Assembly: GCA_016937575.1 (NCBI GenBank)
Contig: JAFHKN010000002.1
Span: forward strand, 2,232,001 to 2,296,000
DNA length: 64,000 nt
From: Roseomonas aeriglobus
GTDB taxonomy: Bacteria > Pseudomonadota > Alphaproteobacteria > Sphingomonadales > Sphingomonadaceae
Reading direction: 5' to 3'
The notes below the pieces were generated by a model. The model saw nothing but the letters and a program-made list of their open reading frames with translations. It ran no database searches and was not told where the DNA came from. Numbering within the stretch: the first letter of the stretch is position 1; each line of letters begins with the position of its first letter. The translations under genes and the position numbers were made by a program. This document shows, piece after piece, positions 35,423-44,758 of this stretch.

Positions 35423-37165
35423 TTATCGTGCGCGGACATAGTCTCCAGGTGCTTCCGCAATCGCTGCAAGCTTACCCTTCCCCGGCACGCGTGCACCCTT
35501 TGCCCTCACCACCTTGTCATTTTGGGTGCGGATCCATTCGATCCAGTCGGGCCACCAACTGCCCTTCGTCTCTTTGGCGCCGGCGATGAAGTCCGCCAGC
35601 GTGTCGACCTTGGCCTCATTGGTCCAATATTGATATTTGCCCGCCGCCGGCGGGTTGACGACGCCGGCGATGTGGCCGGAGCCGGCCAGCACGAATTTCA
35701 GCGGTCCGGCAAAATGGTGCGTGACCTTCCACACGCTCTCTGCCGGCGCGATATGGTCCTCGCGTCCTGCCTGCACATAGGTCGGGGTTCGCACCTGACT
35801 GAGGTCGAGCGGTACGCCCAGCACGCTCAGCGACCCCGGTACGACCAGCCTGTTGTCGCGATAGAGATCGGTCAGATAGCTCTGGTGCCATCCCGCCGGC
35901 AGGTTGGTGACGTCGCCGTTCCAGTGCAGCAGGTCGAACGGCGCATAATCCTGCCCCATCAGATAATTGTTGCTGACGTAGTTCCAGATGAGGTCGCGCC
36001 CGCGCAGCAGGTTGAAGGTTGCCGCCATGTAGCGCCCGTCGAGATAGCCGTCGGTCGACAGGCCCTTGATCATCGCCAGCTGTTCGTCGTCGACGAAATG
36101 CTGCAGCTCGCCCGCGCTCGCGAAATCGACCTGCGCGGTGAAGAAGGTCGCGCTCGCGGCCTTCTCCGCCTCGCCCTTCGCCGCGAGCACCGCCAGCGTC
36201 GCCGCGAGCGTCGTGCCGGCGACACAATACCCGATCGTGTGGACCGACGGCACGTCGAGCAGGTCGCGGATCGTGTCGATCGCATCCAATTGCGCGGCGA
36301 CGTAATCGTCCCATTTCACATCGGCGAGGGATGCATCCGCCGACTTCCACGACACGACGAACACGCTCAGGCCCTGCGCCACCGCCCAGGCGATGAAGCT
36401 CTTCTCGGGTGTCAGGTCGAGAATGTAGAAACGGTTGATCCACGGCGGGAAGATGACCAGCGGCGTCTCCAGCACCTTGTCGGTCGTCGGCGTATAGTGG
36501 ATCAGCTCGTATAGCCGCGTGCGGTGAACAACTTTTCCGGGGGTGGTCGCGATATTGCGCCCCACTTCGAACGCGTCCGCGTCGGTATGCGTCAATTGCC
36601 CGCGCTGGATGTCGGCCAGCATGTTCTGCAGGCCCTTGAGCAGGCTTTCCCCCTTCGTCTCGATCGCCTTGGCGATGACCTGCGGGTTGGTGGCGGCAAA
36701 GTTCGACGGGCTCATCGCATCGACGAAGCCCCTTGTCGCAAAGCGCAGCCGCTCGCGCTGTGCGTCGTCGATCCCCTCGACCTGATCGACAGTCTTCAGC
36801 AGATGCTCGGCGATCGTCAGATAGCTCTGACGCAGGAAATCGAACACCGGCTGTTCGCGCCATTCGGGCGCCTTGAAACGCTTATCGCGCGCCTGTTCGG
36901 GCGTCTCGACGAAGGGTTCGGCCGCGGCGGGGTCGAGGAAGCGCTGCCACAGCTTCAGCGTATCGGTCCAGAAATCGGCGGACGCCTGCATCATCTGCGC
37001 CGGATCGAACGTCAGTGCCGGGATGGCTGGCGTCGTGATCTTCGGCGCCGCTTCGGCAACGTCGATCCCCGCCTCCAGCATCATCTGTTGCGCACGACCC
37101 AGCACCCAGGTCCAGTGCTGCATGTCGGCCAGGCTCGGCAGGGGCGGCTGAGTCGTGTCGGGCAT
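35423..37165 (-). CDS. phaC: Class I poly(R)-hydroxyalkanoate synthase
   Basis: A 580-residue polymerase. The N-terminal domain (HWTWVLGRAQQMM; FDFLRQSYLTIAEHLL) is followed by the alpha/beta-hydrolase catalytic domain with the lipase-like box GYCVAGT, where nucleophile Cys314 replaces serine; Asp is in the GREDHIAP region and His in GSGHIAGVVNPP. Class I enzymes polymerise 3-hydroxyacyl-CoA of short chain without a PhaE partner, and length and motifs agree. It is followed by the phasin gene. phaA/phaB are not in the window. Confidence 0.95.
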   Translation of the reverse strand: MPDTTQPPLPSLADMQHWTWVLGRAQQMMLEAGIDVAEAAPKITTPAIPALTFDPAQMMQASADFWTDTLKLWQRFLDPAAAEPFVETPEQARDKRFKAPEWREQPVFDFLRQSYLTIAEHLLKTVDQVEGIDDAQRERLRFATRGFVDAMSPSNFAATNPQVIAKAIETKGESLLKGLQNMLADIQRGQLTHTDADAFEVGRNIATTPGKVVHRTRLYELIHYTPTTDKVLETPLVIFPPWINRFYILDLTPEKSFIAWAVAQGLSVFVVSWKSADASLADVKWDDYVAAQLDAIDTIRDLLDVPSVHTIGYCVAGTTLAATLAVLAAKGEAEKAASATFFTAQVDFASAGELQHFVDDEQLAMIKGLSTDGYLDGRYMAATFNLLRGRDLIWNYVSNNYLMGQDYAPFDLLHWNGDVTNLPAGWHQSYLTDLYRDNRLVVPGSLSVLGVPLDLSQVRTPTYVQAGREDHIAPAESVWKVTHHFAGPLKFVLAGSGHIAGVVNPPAAGKYQYWTNEAKVDTLADFIAGAKETKGSWWPDWIEWIRTQNDKVVRAKGARVPGKGKLAAIAEAPGDYVRAR

Positions 37166-37272
37166 GGCGTCCTCTCCGTCGTGTCGAGGCTTTCTAGCGC
37201 CCTAGAGCACGCGCGTCATTCCCGGATGCGTTCGAATGGCGTAGGGAGTTGCCCCAACCGAAAGGGAGACCG

Positions 37273-38481
37273 ATGTCCGAAGAATTCTACCGCATGAAGC
37301 GCCTGCCCCCCTATGTCATCGCCGAAGTGAACGCGATGCGGGCCGCGGCGCGTGCGGCGGGGGAGGACATCATCGACCTCGGCATGGGCAATCCCGATCT
37401 GCCGCCGCCGGCGCATGTGCTGGAGAAACTGTGCGAAGTCGCGATGAAGCCCGATGCGCACGGCTATTCGCAGTCGAAAGGCATTCCGGGGCTGCGCCGT
37501 GCGCAGGCGAATTATTATGGCCGTCGCTTCGGCGTGGAACTCGATCCCGAAACCGAAGTCGTCGTGACGATGGGATCGAAGGAAGGCCTCGCGAGCCTGG
37601 CGACCGCGATCACCGCGCCGGGCGACGTCGTACTTGCGCCCAACCCGTCCTATCCGATCCACATGTTCGGCTTCATCATCGCCGGAGCCACGATCCGCAG
37701 CGTGCCGACGACGCCGGACGAGCGGTATTGGGAAGCGCTCGACCGCGCGATGGCCTTCACCGTACCGCGTCCGAGCGTGCTGGTCTGCGGCTATCCGTCG
37801 AACCCGACGGCGGAGACGGTCGACCTGGCCTTCTACGAACGCCTCGTCGCCTGGGCGAAGGAGAACAAGGTCTGGATCCTCAGCGATCTGGCCTATTCGG
37901 AACTCTATTACGACGGCAACCCGACGCCTTCGATCCTGCAGGTGCCGGGTGCGAAGGACGTCGCGGTCGAATTCACGTCGCTCAGCAAGACCTATTCGAT
38001 GGCCGGCTGGCGCATCGGCTTCGCGGTCGGCAACAAACAGTTGATCGCGGCGCTGACGCGCGTGAAGTCGTACCTCGATTACGGCGCCTTCACGCCGATC
38101 CAGGCGGCGGCCTGCGCGGCGCTGAACGGCCCGCAGGATATCGTCAGCAAGAACCGCGAATTGTATCACAAGCGCCGCGACGTGCTGGTCGAAAGCTTCG
38201 CTCGCGCCGGCTGGGATATTCCTGCGCCCAAGGCGTCGATGTTCGCCTGGGCGCCGCTCCCGCCCGCCCTGAAGGACATGGGCAGCCTCGAATTCTCGAA
38301 GCAGCTGCTGACCCACGCCAAGGTCGCGGTCGCGCCGGGCGTCGGCTACGGCGAGGACGGCGAAGGCTATGTCCGCATCGCACTGGTCGAGAACGAACAG
38401 CGCCTGCGTCAGGCGGCGCGGAACGTGAAGAAGTACCTGCAGTCGATGGGGGTCAACACGGGGGCGAAGACCGCGGGCTGA
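37273..38481 (+). CDS. PLP-dependent aminotransferase, AlaC / LL-DAP aminotransferase-like
   Basis: A 402-residue fold-type I aminotransferase. DLGMGNPDLPPP, YSQSKGIPGLRRA, GSKEGLASLATAI, VCGYPSNPTAE and SLSKTYSMAGWRIGF (PLP-binding Lys239) are classic; RIALVENEQRLRQAARNVKKYL ends the protein. The combination MGNPDLPPP and LSDLAYSEL fits the AlaC/YfdZ glutamate-pyruvate group. ATG 37273 has AAAGGGAG upstream; the start at 37249 is a non-family extension. Divergent from phaC. Exact amino donor is inferred. Confidence 0.9.
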   Translation: MSEEFYRMKRLPPYVIAEVNAMRAAARAAGEDIIDLGMGNPDLPPPAHVLEKLCEVAMKPDAHGYSQSKGIPGLRRAQANYYGRRFGVELDPETEVVVTMGSKEGLASLATAITAPGDVVLAPNPSYPIHMFGFIIAGATIRSVPTTPDERYWEALDRAMAFTVPRPSVLVCGYPSNPTAETVDLAFYERLVAWAKENKVWILSDLAYSELYYDGNPTPSILQVPGAKDVAVEFTSLSKTYSMAGWRIGFAVGNKQLIAALTRVKSYLDYGAFTPIQAAACAALNGPQDIVSKNRELYHKRRDVLVESFARAGWDIPAPKASMFAWAPLPPALKDMGSLEFSKQLLTHAKVAVAPGVGYGEDGEGYVRIALVENEQRLRQAARNVKKYLQSMGVNTGAKTAG

Positions 38482-38615
38482 TGGACGCACTGCCGCCCGC
38501 CGATTGCTTTTCCGCCCCATCCCCGCTAAGGGCGCGCGCTTGTCACGGCAGGGTCATCCCTGGAGGCCTGCCGGGACAGACGAACAATAGCATCTAGCGA
38601 ATCGGAAATACGACA

Positions 38616-39323
38616 ATGAGCGACACGCTTAACCTGTCGGCCGAGACGCGTGACCGGGCTGGCAAGGGAGCCTCCCGGGCACTGCGTCGCGAAGGCCGCG
38701 TCCCCGCCGTGATCTACGGCCTGAAGCAGGACCCCCAGAGCATCAGCGTCAACGAGCGCGAGCTCATGAAGCTGCTCAACACGGGCCACTTCATGAATTC
38801 GGTCGTGATGATCGACGCCGGCGGCAAGGCCGTGCGCACCCTGCCGAAGGACGTCGCTTTCGACGTCGTCACCGATCGCCCGTTGCACGTCGATTTCCTG
38901 CGCATCGGCGAGCACTCGACCGTCACCGTCGCGGTGCCGATCGTGTTCACCGGCGAGGAAGACGCTCCCGGCATCAAGAAGGGCGGCGTGCTGAACATCG
39001 TCCGTCACGAGCTGGAACTGGTCTGCGACGCCGCTGAAATCCCCAGCGAAGTGACGATCTCGCTCGCAGGGCTCGAAGTCGGCGACACCATCCACATCTC
39101 GAACGTCAAGCTGCCCAAGGGCACCGAGCCGACGATCGACGACCGCGACTTCACCATCGCCACCATCATCGCCCCGTCGGCGATGAAGGCCGATGTCCAG
39201 GAATCGCTGGCTGAAGCCGACGCGCTGGCTGCCGAAGCCGCTGCCGAGCAGCAGGCCGAAGCCGCTGAAGCCGAAGGCGATGCGGCCGAAGGCGACGCCG
39301 ACGGCGAAGCCAAGGGCGAGTAA
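38616..39323 (+). CDS. rplY: Ribosomal protein L25 (general stress protein Ctc type)
   Basis: A 235-residue L25 with the 5S-rRNA-binding N-terminal domain ([24 protein letters not shown]) and a C-terminal TL5 domain, then a long acidic Ala/Glu tail ([20 protein letters not shown]) typical of alphaproteobacteria. It contacts 5S rRNA on the large subunit. It precedes pth, the usual order in many bacteria, separated by a family C repeat. Confidence 0.96.
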   Translation: MSDTLNLSAETRDRAGKGASRALRREGRVPAVIYGLKQDPQSISVNERELMKLLNTGHFMNSVVMIDAGGKAVRTLPKDVAFDVVTDRPLHVDFLRIGEHSTVTVAVPIVFTGEEDAPGIKKGGVLNIVRHELELVCDAAEIPSEVTISLAGLEVGDTIHISNVKLPKGTEPTIDDRDFTIATIIAPSAMKADVQESLAEADALAAEAAAEQQAEAAEAEGDAAEGDADGEAKGE

Positions 39324-39333
39324 GTTACCTTCT

Positions 39334-39447
39334 AGCCCTCTCCCCGCTTGCGGGGAGAGGGTTGGGAGAGGGGGAGTGCCACGGGCGTACGGTCTCGGTG
39401 AGACCCCGCCCCTCTCCCTAGCCCTCTCCCCTGAAGGGGAGAGGGAA
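39334..39447. repeat. Palindromic repeat, family C copy between rplY and pth
   Basis: Contains CCCTCTCCCCGCTTGCGGGGAG, GTTGGGAGAGGGGGAG, the hairpin GGTCTCGGTGAGACC (39391-39405) and CCCTCTCCCCTGAAGGGGAG. The same blocks in partly inverted order form the element at 12106-12278. Its terminal GGAGAGGGA lies about 9-16 bases before the pth ATG. Confidence 0.85.
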
Positions 39448-39454
39448 TACGACG

Positions 39455-40024
39455 ATGCAACTGTGGGTCGGCCTGGGCAATCCGGGCCCCGAATATGCCC
39501 TCAACCGGCACAATGCCGGTTTCCAGGCGGTCGATGCGATCGCCGAGGTCCACGGCTTTTCCGCGCCCAAGAAGGCGTTCCAGGGTTGGACCCAGGATGG
39601 GCGTGTCGGCGGCGACAAGGTCGTCATCCTGAAGCCCGGCACCTATATGAACGAAAGCGGCCGATCGGTCCGCGCGGTGCTCGACTTCTTCAAGATCACG
39701 CCTGCTGACATCACCGTCTTCCACGACGAACTCGACATCGCGCCGCTCACGCTCAAGGTGAAGACCGGCGGCGGCACCGCGGGCCAGAATGGGCTGAAGT
39801 CGATCGTGCAACACATCGGCCCCGATTTCCGCCGCGTGCGTATCGGCATCGGCCATCCCGGCCACAAGGACCGCGTGACCGGCCATGTCCTGTCCAACTG
39901 GCACAAGACCGAGGTCGAGCCCCTGAGCGATCTGCTCGGCGCCATCGCCGCCGAGGCCGACTGGTTGGCCCAGGGCGACGACGTCCGCTTCATGAACGAC
40001 GTCGCACTCAGGATGCGCCCGTGA
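39455..40024 (+). CDS. pth: Peptidyl-tRNA hydrolase
   Basis: A 189-residue enzyme that frees tRNA from prematurely released peptidyl-tRNA. Catalytic and binding residues are present: Asn9 and Pro10 in GLGNPGPEY, His19 in NRHNAGF, Asn66 in KPGTYMNESG and Asp91 in FHDELDI, with GTAGQNGLKSI closing the site. Its stop overlaps the next GTG start. The ribosome-binding purines seem to come from the upstream repeat. Confidence 0.96.
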   Translation: MQLWVGLGNPGPEYALNRHNAGFQAVDAIAEVHGFSAPKKAFQGWTQDGRVGGDKVVILKPGTYMNESGRSVRAVLDFFKITPADITVFHDELDIAPLTLKVKTGGGTAGQNGLKSIVQHIGPDFRRVRIGIGHPGHKDRVTGHVLSNWHKTEVEPLSDLLGAIAAEADWLAQGDDVRFMNDVALRMRP

Positions 40025-40353
40025 TCGCCTTGCTGATCCTGCTCGCCGCTGCCGACCCGCCCGCCAAACGCTGCGGTTGGATCGCCAATCCGACGCCCGG
40101 CAATTGGTGGATCACCGACCGCGCCGGCGAATGGCTGCTCGGTTCGCAGGGCGGCTATCAGACGCCGGGGCTCGACACCTTGCCCGAACTTACCGAGCGC
40201 GAATGGGTGCGGACCAATGGCGCCTACGGCTATGGGTGCACATGCCTGACGATGCAGGTCGACCGCCGGTCGAAGCGGGTGACCCGCGTCCTTTCCGCCC
40301 GGCAACGCCCGCTCAAGGCTTGCCGCGCCGACCGTCGTCTCGCAAAGCCCTGA
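40021..40353 (+). CDS. Exported DUF4087 protein
   Basis: A 110-residue protein starting at GTG 40021 within the pth stop (GTGA). A short hydrophobic N terminus (MIALLILLAAADPP) is a probable signal. The mature part has the DUF4087 pattern RCGWIANPTPGNWWITDR, GSQGGYQTPG, EWVRTNGAYGYGCTCL and a final CRAD; the paired cysteines suggest a periplasmic disulfide protein. Function unknown. Its stop lies one base before the next ATG. Confidence 0.8.
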   Translation: MIALLILLAAADPPAKRCGWIANPTPGNWWITDRAGEWLLGSQGGYQTPGLDTLPELTEREWVRTNGAYGYGCTCLTMQVDRRSKRVTRVLSARQRPLKACRADRRLAKP

Positions 40354-40354
40354 C

Positions 40355-40933
40355 ATGCCGACGCGCCAGCTCTTCCCCACCCATTTCTACGAAGCCGATC
40401 TGGGCGACGCGCCCCTGATCGACGAGCTCGCCGACGCCTGCCGCGACCTCGCGAGCGAAGACCGCGCCGGACGCGCCTGGTCGAAGCAACACGGCTATCG
40501 CGGCTACACCAGCTACGCCTCGCTCGACGATCTGCCGTCACGCGATCCGCGGTTCGAGGACCTCGTCCGCCTGCTCAATCGCCACGTCGCCGTCTTTGCC
40601 AAGGATTCCGGTTTCGAACTCGGCAAGAAGCTGAAGCTCGACAGCCTGTGGGTCAATGTCCTGAAGCCCGGCGGGACCCACAGCGGGCACATCCACCCGC
40701 ACAGCGTCGTCTCGGGCACGGTCTATGTCGCCGTCCCATCCGGATCCGGCGCGCTGAAGCTCGAAGATCCCCGCCTGCCGATGCTGATGGCCGCCCCCGC
40801 CCGCCCCGGCACCTTCGTCTACGCCGAACCACGGGTCGGCAGCGTCTTCCTCTGGGAAAGCTGGATGCGGCACGAAGTAATGCCGAATGGGGCGAAGGAC
40901 GATCGCATCTCGATCAGTTTCAACTATCGTTAA
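40355..40933 (+). CDS. TIGR02466-type putative 2OG-Fe(II) oxygenase
   Basis: A 192-residue protein. RQLFPTHFYEADL is the characteristic N terminus of the TIGR02466 group; LWVNVLKPGGTHSGHIHPHSVVSGTVYV carries the histidines expected for the iron site, and FLWESWMRHEVMPN...DRISISFNYR supplies the distal His and the Arg that would hold 2-oxoglutarate on a double-stranded beta helix. Substrate unknown. It is the fourth gene of the rplY-pth run and probably cotranscribed. Confidence 0.82.
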   Translation: MPTRQLFPTHFYEADLGDAPLIDELADACRDLASEDRAGRAWSKQHGYRGYTSYASLDDLPSRDPRFEDLVRLLNRHVAVFAKDSGFELGKKLKLDSLWVNVLKPGGTHSGHIHPHSVVSGTVYVAVPSGSGALKLEDPRLPMLMAAPARPGTFVYAEPRVGSVFLWESWMRHEVMPNGAKDDRISISFNYR

Positions 40934-41115
40934 CCACATCCTGCCAGTGTCGTCTGGCGGAGCGATGATGCGAATCCGAAAAGGTTCCACTCAACTCGTC
41001 GCATTTTTCCGCACGTGCGAAGCAAAGCGATTGCCGATCGCCTTGCCTTGAGTCAGCACGGCGCAACCGGGCGGGGGGCCTGGTGTCGACCTGCGATCGT
41101 CACTGAGGGAATATC

Positions 41116-41310
41116 ATGCTGGAAGTGCTGGCCTTTTCGTGCAGCTTGTTGCTCAGCTTCGTGATGACGGGCGTCGAGCGCAACCACCGCCAGCGTCGCC
41201 CGCATCACCCGATGCTGGTCCACGCCGGCTATGCCCTGGTCGGCCTGCTCGCCGCGTCGTCGCTGCTGCTGACCGGCTATGCCGCGGGATCGGCGCTCGG
41301 CTACGTCTGA
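41116..41310 (+). CDS. Small two-helix membrane protein
   Basis: A 64-residue protein after a GAGGGAATATC leader. Two hydrophobic helices (residues 3-18 and about 36-60) flank a basic loop ERNHRQRRPHHPM, predicting a hairpin with the loop in the cytoplasm. No family recognised. The preceding 182 bp after the oxygenase gene show nothing else, so it probably has its own promoter. Confidence 0.6.
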   Translation: MLEVLAFSCSLLLSFVMTGVERNHRQRRPHHPMLVHAGYALVGLLAASSLLLTGYAAGSALGYV

Positions 41311-41390
41311 CGCGCCGCATGGGGTGGCGTTTGCGTCGCCCATCCCCTATCGGCACCGGCTGAAAACGCTTTTCCGATAGGTTTTAAGAC

Positions 41391-42491
41391 ATGGGTTTCC
41401 GCTGCGGCATCGTCGGCCTGCCGAACGTCGGCAAGTCGACGCTCTTCAACGCGCTCACCGAGACGGCCGCCGCGCAGGCCGCCAATTATCCGTTCTGCAC
41501 GATCGAGCCGAACGTCGGCAACGTCGCCGTCCCCGATCCGCGGCTGTCGAAGCTCGCCGAGATCGCCGGCTCCGCCAAGATCATCGAAACGCAGCTGGGC
41601 TTCGTCGACATCGCCGGCCTGGTCCGCGGCGCGTCGAAGGGCGAAGGCTTGGGCAACCAGTTCCTCGGCAATATTCGCGAGGTGGACGCGATCGTCCACG
41701 TCCTGCGCTGCTTCGAGAATGACGACATCCAGCACGTCGACAACAAGGTCGATCCGATCGCGGACGCCGAGACGGTCGAGACCGAGCTGATGCTCGCCGA
41801 CCTGGAAAGCCTCGAAAAGCGCGTGCCCAACCTCGCCAAGAAAGCGACGCAGGGCGACAAGGAAGCGAAAGTCGCGGCGTCGGTGCTCGGCCAGGCGCTC
41901 GAGCTGCTACGCGACGGCAAGCCCGCGCGTCTGACCGTTCCCAAGGACGTCGAGGAAGCGCGCGTCTTCGCGCAATCGCAGCTGATCACCGCCAAGCCGG
42001 TGCTGTACGTCTGCAACGTCAACGAGGAGGACGCCGCCAACGGTAACGCGCTGTCGGCCAAGGTGTTCGAGAAAGCCAAGGCGGAAGGCGCGCAGGCGGT
42101 CGTCGTCTCGGCCGCGATCGAGGCCGACATCGCGACGATGCCGGTCGAGGACCGCGCCGAATTCCTCGCCGAATTGGGACTGGAGGAAACCGGCCTCGCC
42201 CGCGTCATCCGCGCCGGATACGATCTGCTCAACCTGCTGACGTTCTTCACCGTCGGCCCGAAGGAAGCGCGCGCCTGGACGACGCATGTCGGCGCCAGGG
42301 CACCGCAGGCGGCGGGCGAGATCCACACCGACTTCGAACGCGGCTTCATCCGCGCAGAAACGATCGCCTATGAGGATTACGTCCAGTTCAAGGGCGAAGC
42401 CGGCGCGCGCGACAACGGCAAGCTGCGGTCGGAAGGCAAGGACTATGTCGTCAAGGATGGCGACGTGATGCTGTTTCGCTTCAACGTCTGA
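41391..42491 (+). CDS. ychF: Redox-regulated ATPase YchF (OLA1 family)
   Basis: A 366-residue Obg-like ATPase. P-loop GLPNVGKST spans residues 9-17; NYPFCTIEPNVG is the switch region, DIAGLVRGASKGEGLGN the G3 region. The C-terminal TGS domain (TFFTVGPKEARAWTTHVGARAPQAAGEIHTDFERGFIRAE) is complete. YchF binds ribosomes and prefers ATP to GTP. In many genomes it adjoins pth, which lies 1.4 kb upstream here. Confidence 0.97.
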   Translation: MGFRCGIVGLPNVGKSTLFNALTETAAAQAANYPFCTIEPNVGNVAVPDPRLSKLAEIAGSAKIIETQLGFVDIAGLVRGASKGEGLGNQFLGNIREVDAIVHVLRCFENDDIQHVDNKVDPIADAETVETELMLADLESLEKRVPNLAKKATQGDKEAKVAASVLGQALELLRDGKPARLTVPKDVEEARVFAQSQLITAKPVLYVCNVNEEDAANGNALSAKVFEKAKAEGAQAVVVSAAIEADIATMPVEDRAEFLAELGLEETGLARVIRAGYDLLNLLTFFTVGPKEARAWTTHVGARAPQAAGEIHTDFERGFIRAETIAYEDYVQFKGEAGARDNGKLRSEGKDYVVKDGDVMLFRFNV

Positions 42492-42588
42492 CGCGACACC
42501 GGCGACCGGTTCGGGTTGACCGCAGCGATCGGCGGTGCGACGAACCGTTCGTCTTGCGGGGGAGAGAGCAAAGGTGTACGATCCGGCT

Positions 42589-42849
42589 ATGACGCTTCGC
42601 CATCTTCTCGCTGCTGCCGCCCTGTTCGCCGCACCCGCGGTGCAGGCGGCCGACCCGTCGCCCTCCGCCCAGACCGCCGACACCAGCCCGCGTGCCGAAA
42701 GCAGTCCGCGCGCCGCACTGCCGCGCAAGGTGGAGCGCAAACAGTCGGCGATCCCGACTCGCCCGCGCATTATCGACGCGCCCGGCGCTGCGTTGATGAT
42801 GATCCCGGCGGCCTGGGACCCCGAACAGGCGACGATGTTCCGCCGCTGA
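42589..42849 (+). CDS. Small exported hypothetical protein
   Basis: An 86-residue protein with a signal peptide (MTLRHLLAAAALFAAPAVQAA) and a short mature chain rich in Pro, Ser, Ala and Arg that ends with GAALMMIPAAWDPEQATMFRR. GTG 42574, spaced well from a GGGGAGAG site, may be the true start, adding five residues. No family recognised. Confidence 0.55.
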   Translation: MTLRHLLAAAALFAAPAVQAADPSPSAQTADTSPRAESSPRAALPRKVERKQSAIPTRPRIIDAPGAALMMIPAAWDPEQATMFRR

Positions 42850-42910
42850 TCCGACGACGCCCGGCAAAGGGCGTCTAGAGATTGTCACATAGCTGAGGCA
42901 CAAGCAGCGG

Positions 42911-44188
42911 ATGCGTAAGCGTTTTCTGCTCCCTGCCGCCTGTCTTGCCGCCCTGTCGCTCGGCGCCTGTGCCGCCAACCTGCCCCCGGCCCTGCCCTCG
43001 GCGCCCGCCCTGGCCGCGCGCGAGAACCGTGCGCCGGTCACCATCCTGATCTCGATCGACGGCTTCCGTCCCGACTATCTCGACCGCGGCATCACGCCCA
43101 ATCTGTCGCGGCTCGCGTCCGGCGGCGTGCGCGCCGCGATGCGGCCGTCCTTCCCGTCGAAGACGTTCCCCAACCACTGGGCGATCGTCACCGGCCTGCG
43201 CCCCGACCGCAACGGGATCGTGTCGAACAACATGGAGGATCCTGCGGGCAAGCGGGACAAATTCACGATGCAGACCGAGGATCCGTGGTGGTGGAATACC
43301 GCCCCGCCTCTCTGGGTCGACGCGGAGGCCGCTGGTATCCGGAGTGCAGCCATGTTCTGGCCCGGCGCGTCGGTCGCTTATGGTGGCGTCCGGGAAGACG
43401 AATGGCCCAACGACATTCACGGCGGCGTCCGCCCGAACGACTGGATTCCCTACGGCGAGGCGGTCGACGAATCGCAGCGGGTCGACACCATCATCGACTG
43501 GCTGCGCCGTCCGCAGCAGACGCGGCCGACCTTCCTGACGCTGTATTTCGAAGAGGTCGACAACGCCGGTCATCGCTATGGGCCTGCCGACCCGCGCACG
43601 AACGACGCCGTCCGGAAGGTCGATGGCGCGATCGGCTATCTGACGACCGAACTGGCAAAGCTGGGGCAGACGGCGAATATCGTCGTGGTCTCGGACCATG
43701 GCATGGCGCCGGTCACGGCCCAGCAGGTCATCCCGCTCGGCGATCTGGCATCGGACAAGGATGGCCGCGCGGTCGAGACCGGGGTCTTCGCCAGTTTCCA
43801 GCCGCTCCCCGGTCGGGAGGCGGCGCTGGCGGCCAGCCTGTCACGGCCACGCGCCCACGTGCAGTGCTGGCCGAAGGCGCGCATTCCGGCGCGATTCCAC
43901 TACGGCGCCAATCCGCGCATCCCGGCGTGGTTCTGTCTTGCCGACCCCGGCTGGCGTATCCTGAGCAAGCCCGCCAGTCGGCCGACCGGGGGCGAACATG
44001 GCTATGACAATGACGCGCTCGACATGCGCGCGGTGTTCATCGCCAATGGTCCGGCCTTCGGCGCGGGTCGGACGTTGCCGGTATTCGATAATGTCGACGT
44101 CTATGCCCTCATCCGCCGCGTGATCGGCCTGCCGCCCGCCAGCAACAAGGACGGCACGCTCGCCACGGTCGAGGCCGCGCTCCGCTAA
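42911..44188 (+). CDS. NPP-type phosphodiesterase/pyrophosphatase lipoprotein
   Basis: A 425-residue alkaline-phosphatase-superfamily enzyme. The lipobox LSLGAC puts the acylated Cys at residue 20. ISIDGFRPDYL gives the first metal Asp (residue 50), PSFPSKTFPNHWAIVTGL the nucleophile Thr85, VVVSDHGMAP and GEHGYDND the remaining metal ligands. NPP enzymes cleave nucleotide pyrophosphate or phosphodiester bonds; here it would act from the periplasmic face of a membrane, likely scavenging phosphate. Substrate inferred from family. Confidence 0.9.
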   Translation: MRKRFLLPAACLAALSLGACAANLPPALPSAPALAARENRAPVTILISIDGFRPDYLDRGITPNLSRLASGGVRAAMRPSFPSKTFPNHWAIVTGLRPDRNGIVSNNMEDPAGKRDKFTMQTEDPWWWNTAPPLWVDAEAAGIRSAAMFWPGASVAYGGVREDEWPNDIHGGVRPNDWIPYGEAVDESQRVDTIIDWLRRPQQTRPTFLTLYFEEVDNAGHRYGPADPRTNDAVRKVDGAIGYLTTELAKLGQTANIVVVSDHGMAPVTAQQVIPLGDLASDKDGRAVETGVFASFQPLPGREAALAASLSRPRAHVQCWPKARIPARFHYGANPRIPAWFCLADPGWRILSKPASRPTGGEHGYDNDALDMRAVFIANGPAFGAGRTLPVFDNVDVYALIRRVIGLPPASNKDGTLATVEAALR

Positions 44189-44227
44189 GAGAGGACGAGA
44201 GACGCCGCCGTTCTGCGCTTACTCGAC

Positions 44228-44758
44228 CTAATTGCGTCGATCGCGGCGGTTCTCGCGGCGTAGGTCCCGGCGGTCTTCACGATATTCGCGGCGATACTGC
44301 TGCCGATCCTCGCGGCGTTCGCGCAGATATTCCTGCGGTGACGCATTGCCACGGCGATACTCCTGCCAGTCGCTGCGGCGGTCGCGGTAATATGCGCGGT
44401 CGTCGGCGCGGCGATCGCGGGCATAGTCGTTCCAGTTGTCGCGGATCTGGCGTCGATCGCCGCGCCAATCGCGGCGGCGGCCCTCCCAATAGGTGCGCTG
44501 GCGGTCGTCCCAGCGGTACGGGCGGCGATACTGGTCGTACACATAATAGCCGGTACCGGGATAATAATAGTCCCCGTACCAGCCCCAATAGGGATTGCCG
44601 TAGGCGGCATACCCGCCATCGTAGAAGCCGCTGTCGTAATAGCCGCCATAGCCGGCCCCATAGCCGACGGCGACGCCCGAATAACCATAGCCATCGGTGC
44701 AGGCGGTGAGTGCCAGACCGCTAGCGGCGGCAAGCACGATCAGGGGCAGCTTCGCCAT
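44228..44758 (-). CDS. Lipoprotein with Tyr/Gly-rich and Arg-rich regions
   Basis: A 176-residue protein. Lipobox LALTAC sets Cys20; residues 21-80 are Tyr/Gly-rich (YGYSGVAVGYGAGYGGYY); residues 85-176 are extremely Arg/Asp/Tyr-rich (YRRPYRWDDRQRTYWEGRRR) and end in ENRRDRRN. ATG 44758 has a GGGAG site and begins a clean signal peptide; the longer reading to 44908 does not. No enzymatic motif. A surface protein binding polyanions is conceivable but unproven. Confidence 0.72.
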   Translation of the reverse strand: MAKLPLIVLAAASGLALTACTDGYGYSGVAVGYGAGYGGYYDSGFYDGGYAAYGNPYWGWYGDYYYPGTGYYVYDQYRRPYRWDDRQRTYWEGRRRDWRGDRRQIRDNWNDYARDRRADDRAYYRDRRSDWQEYRRGNASPQEYLRERREDRQQYRREYREDRRDLRRENRRDRRN

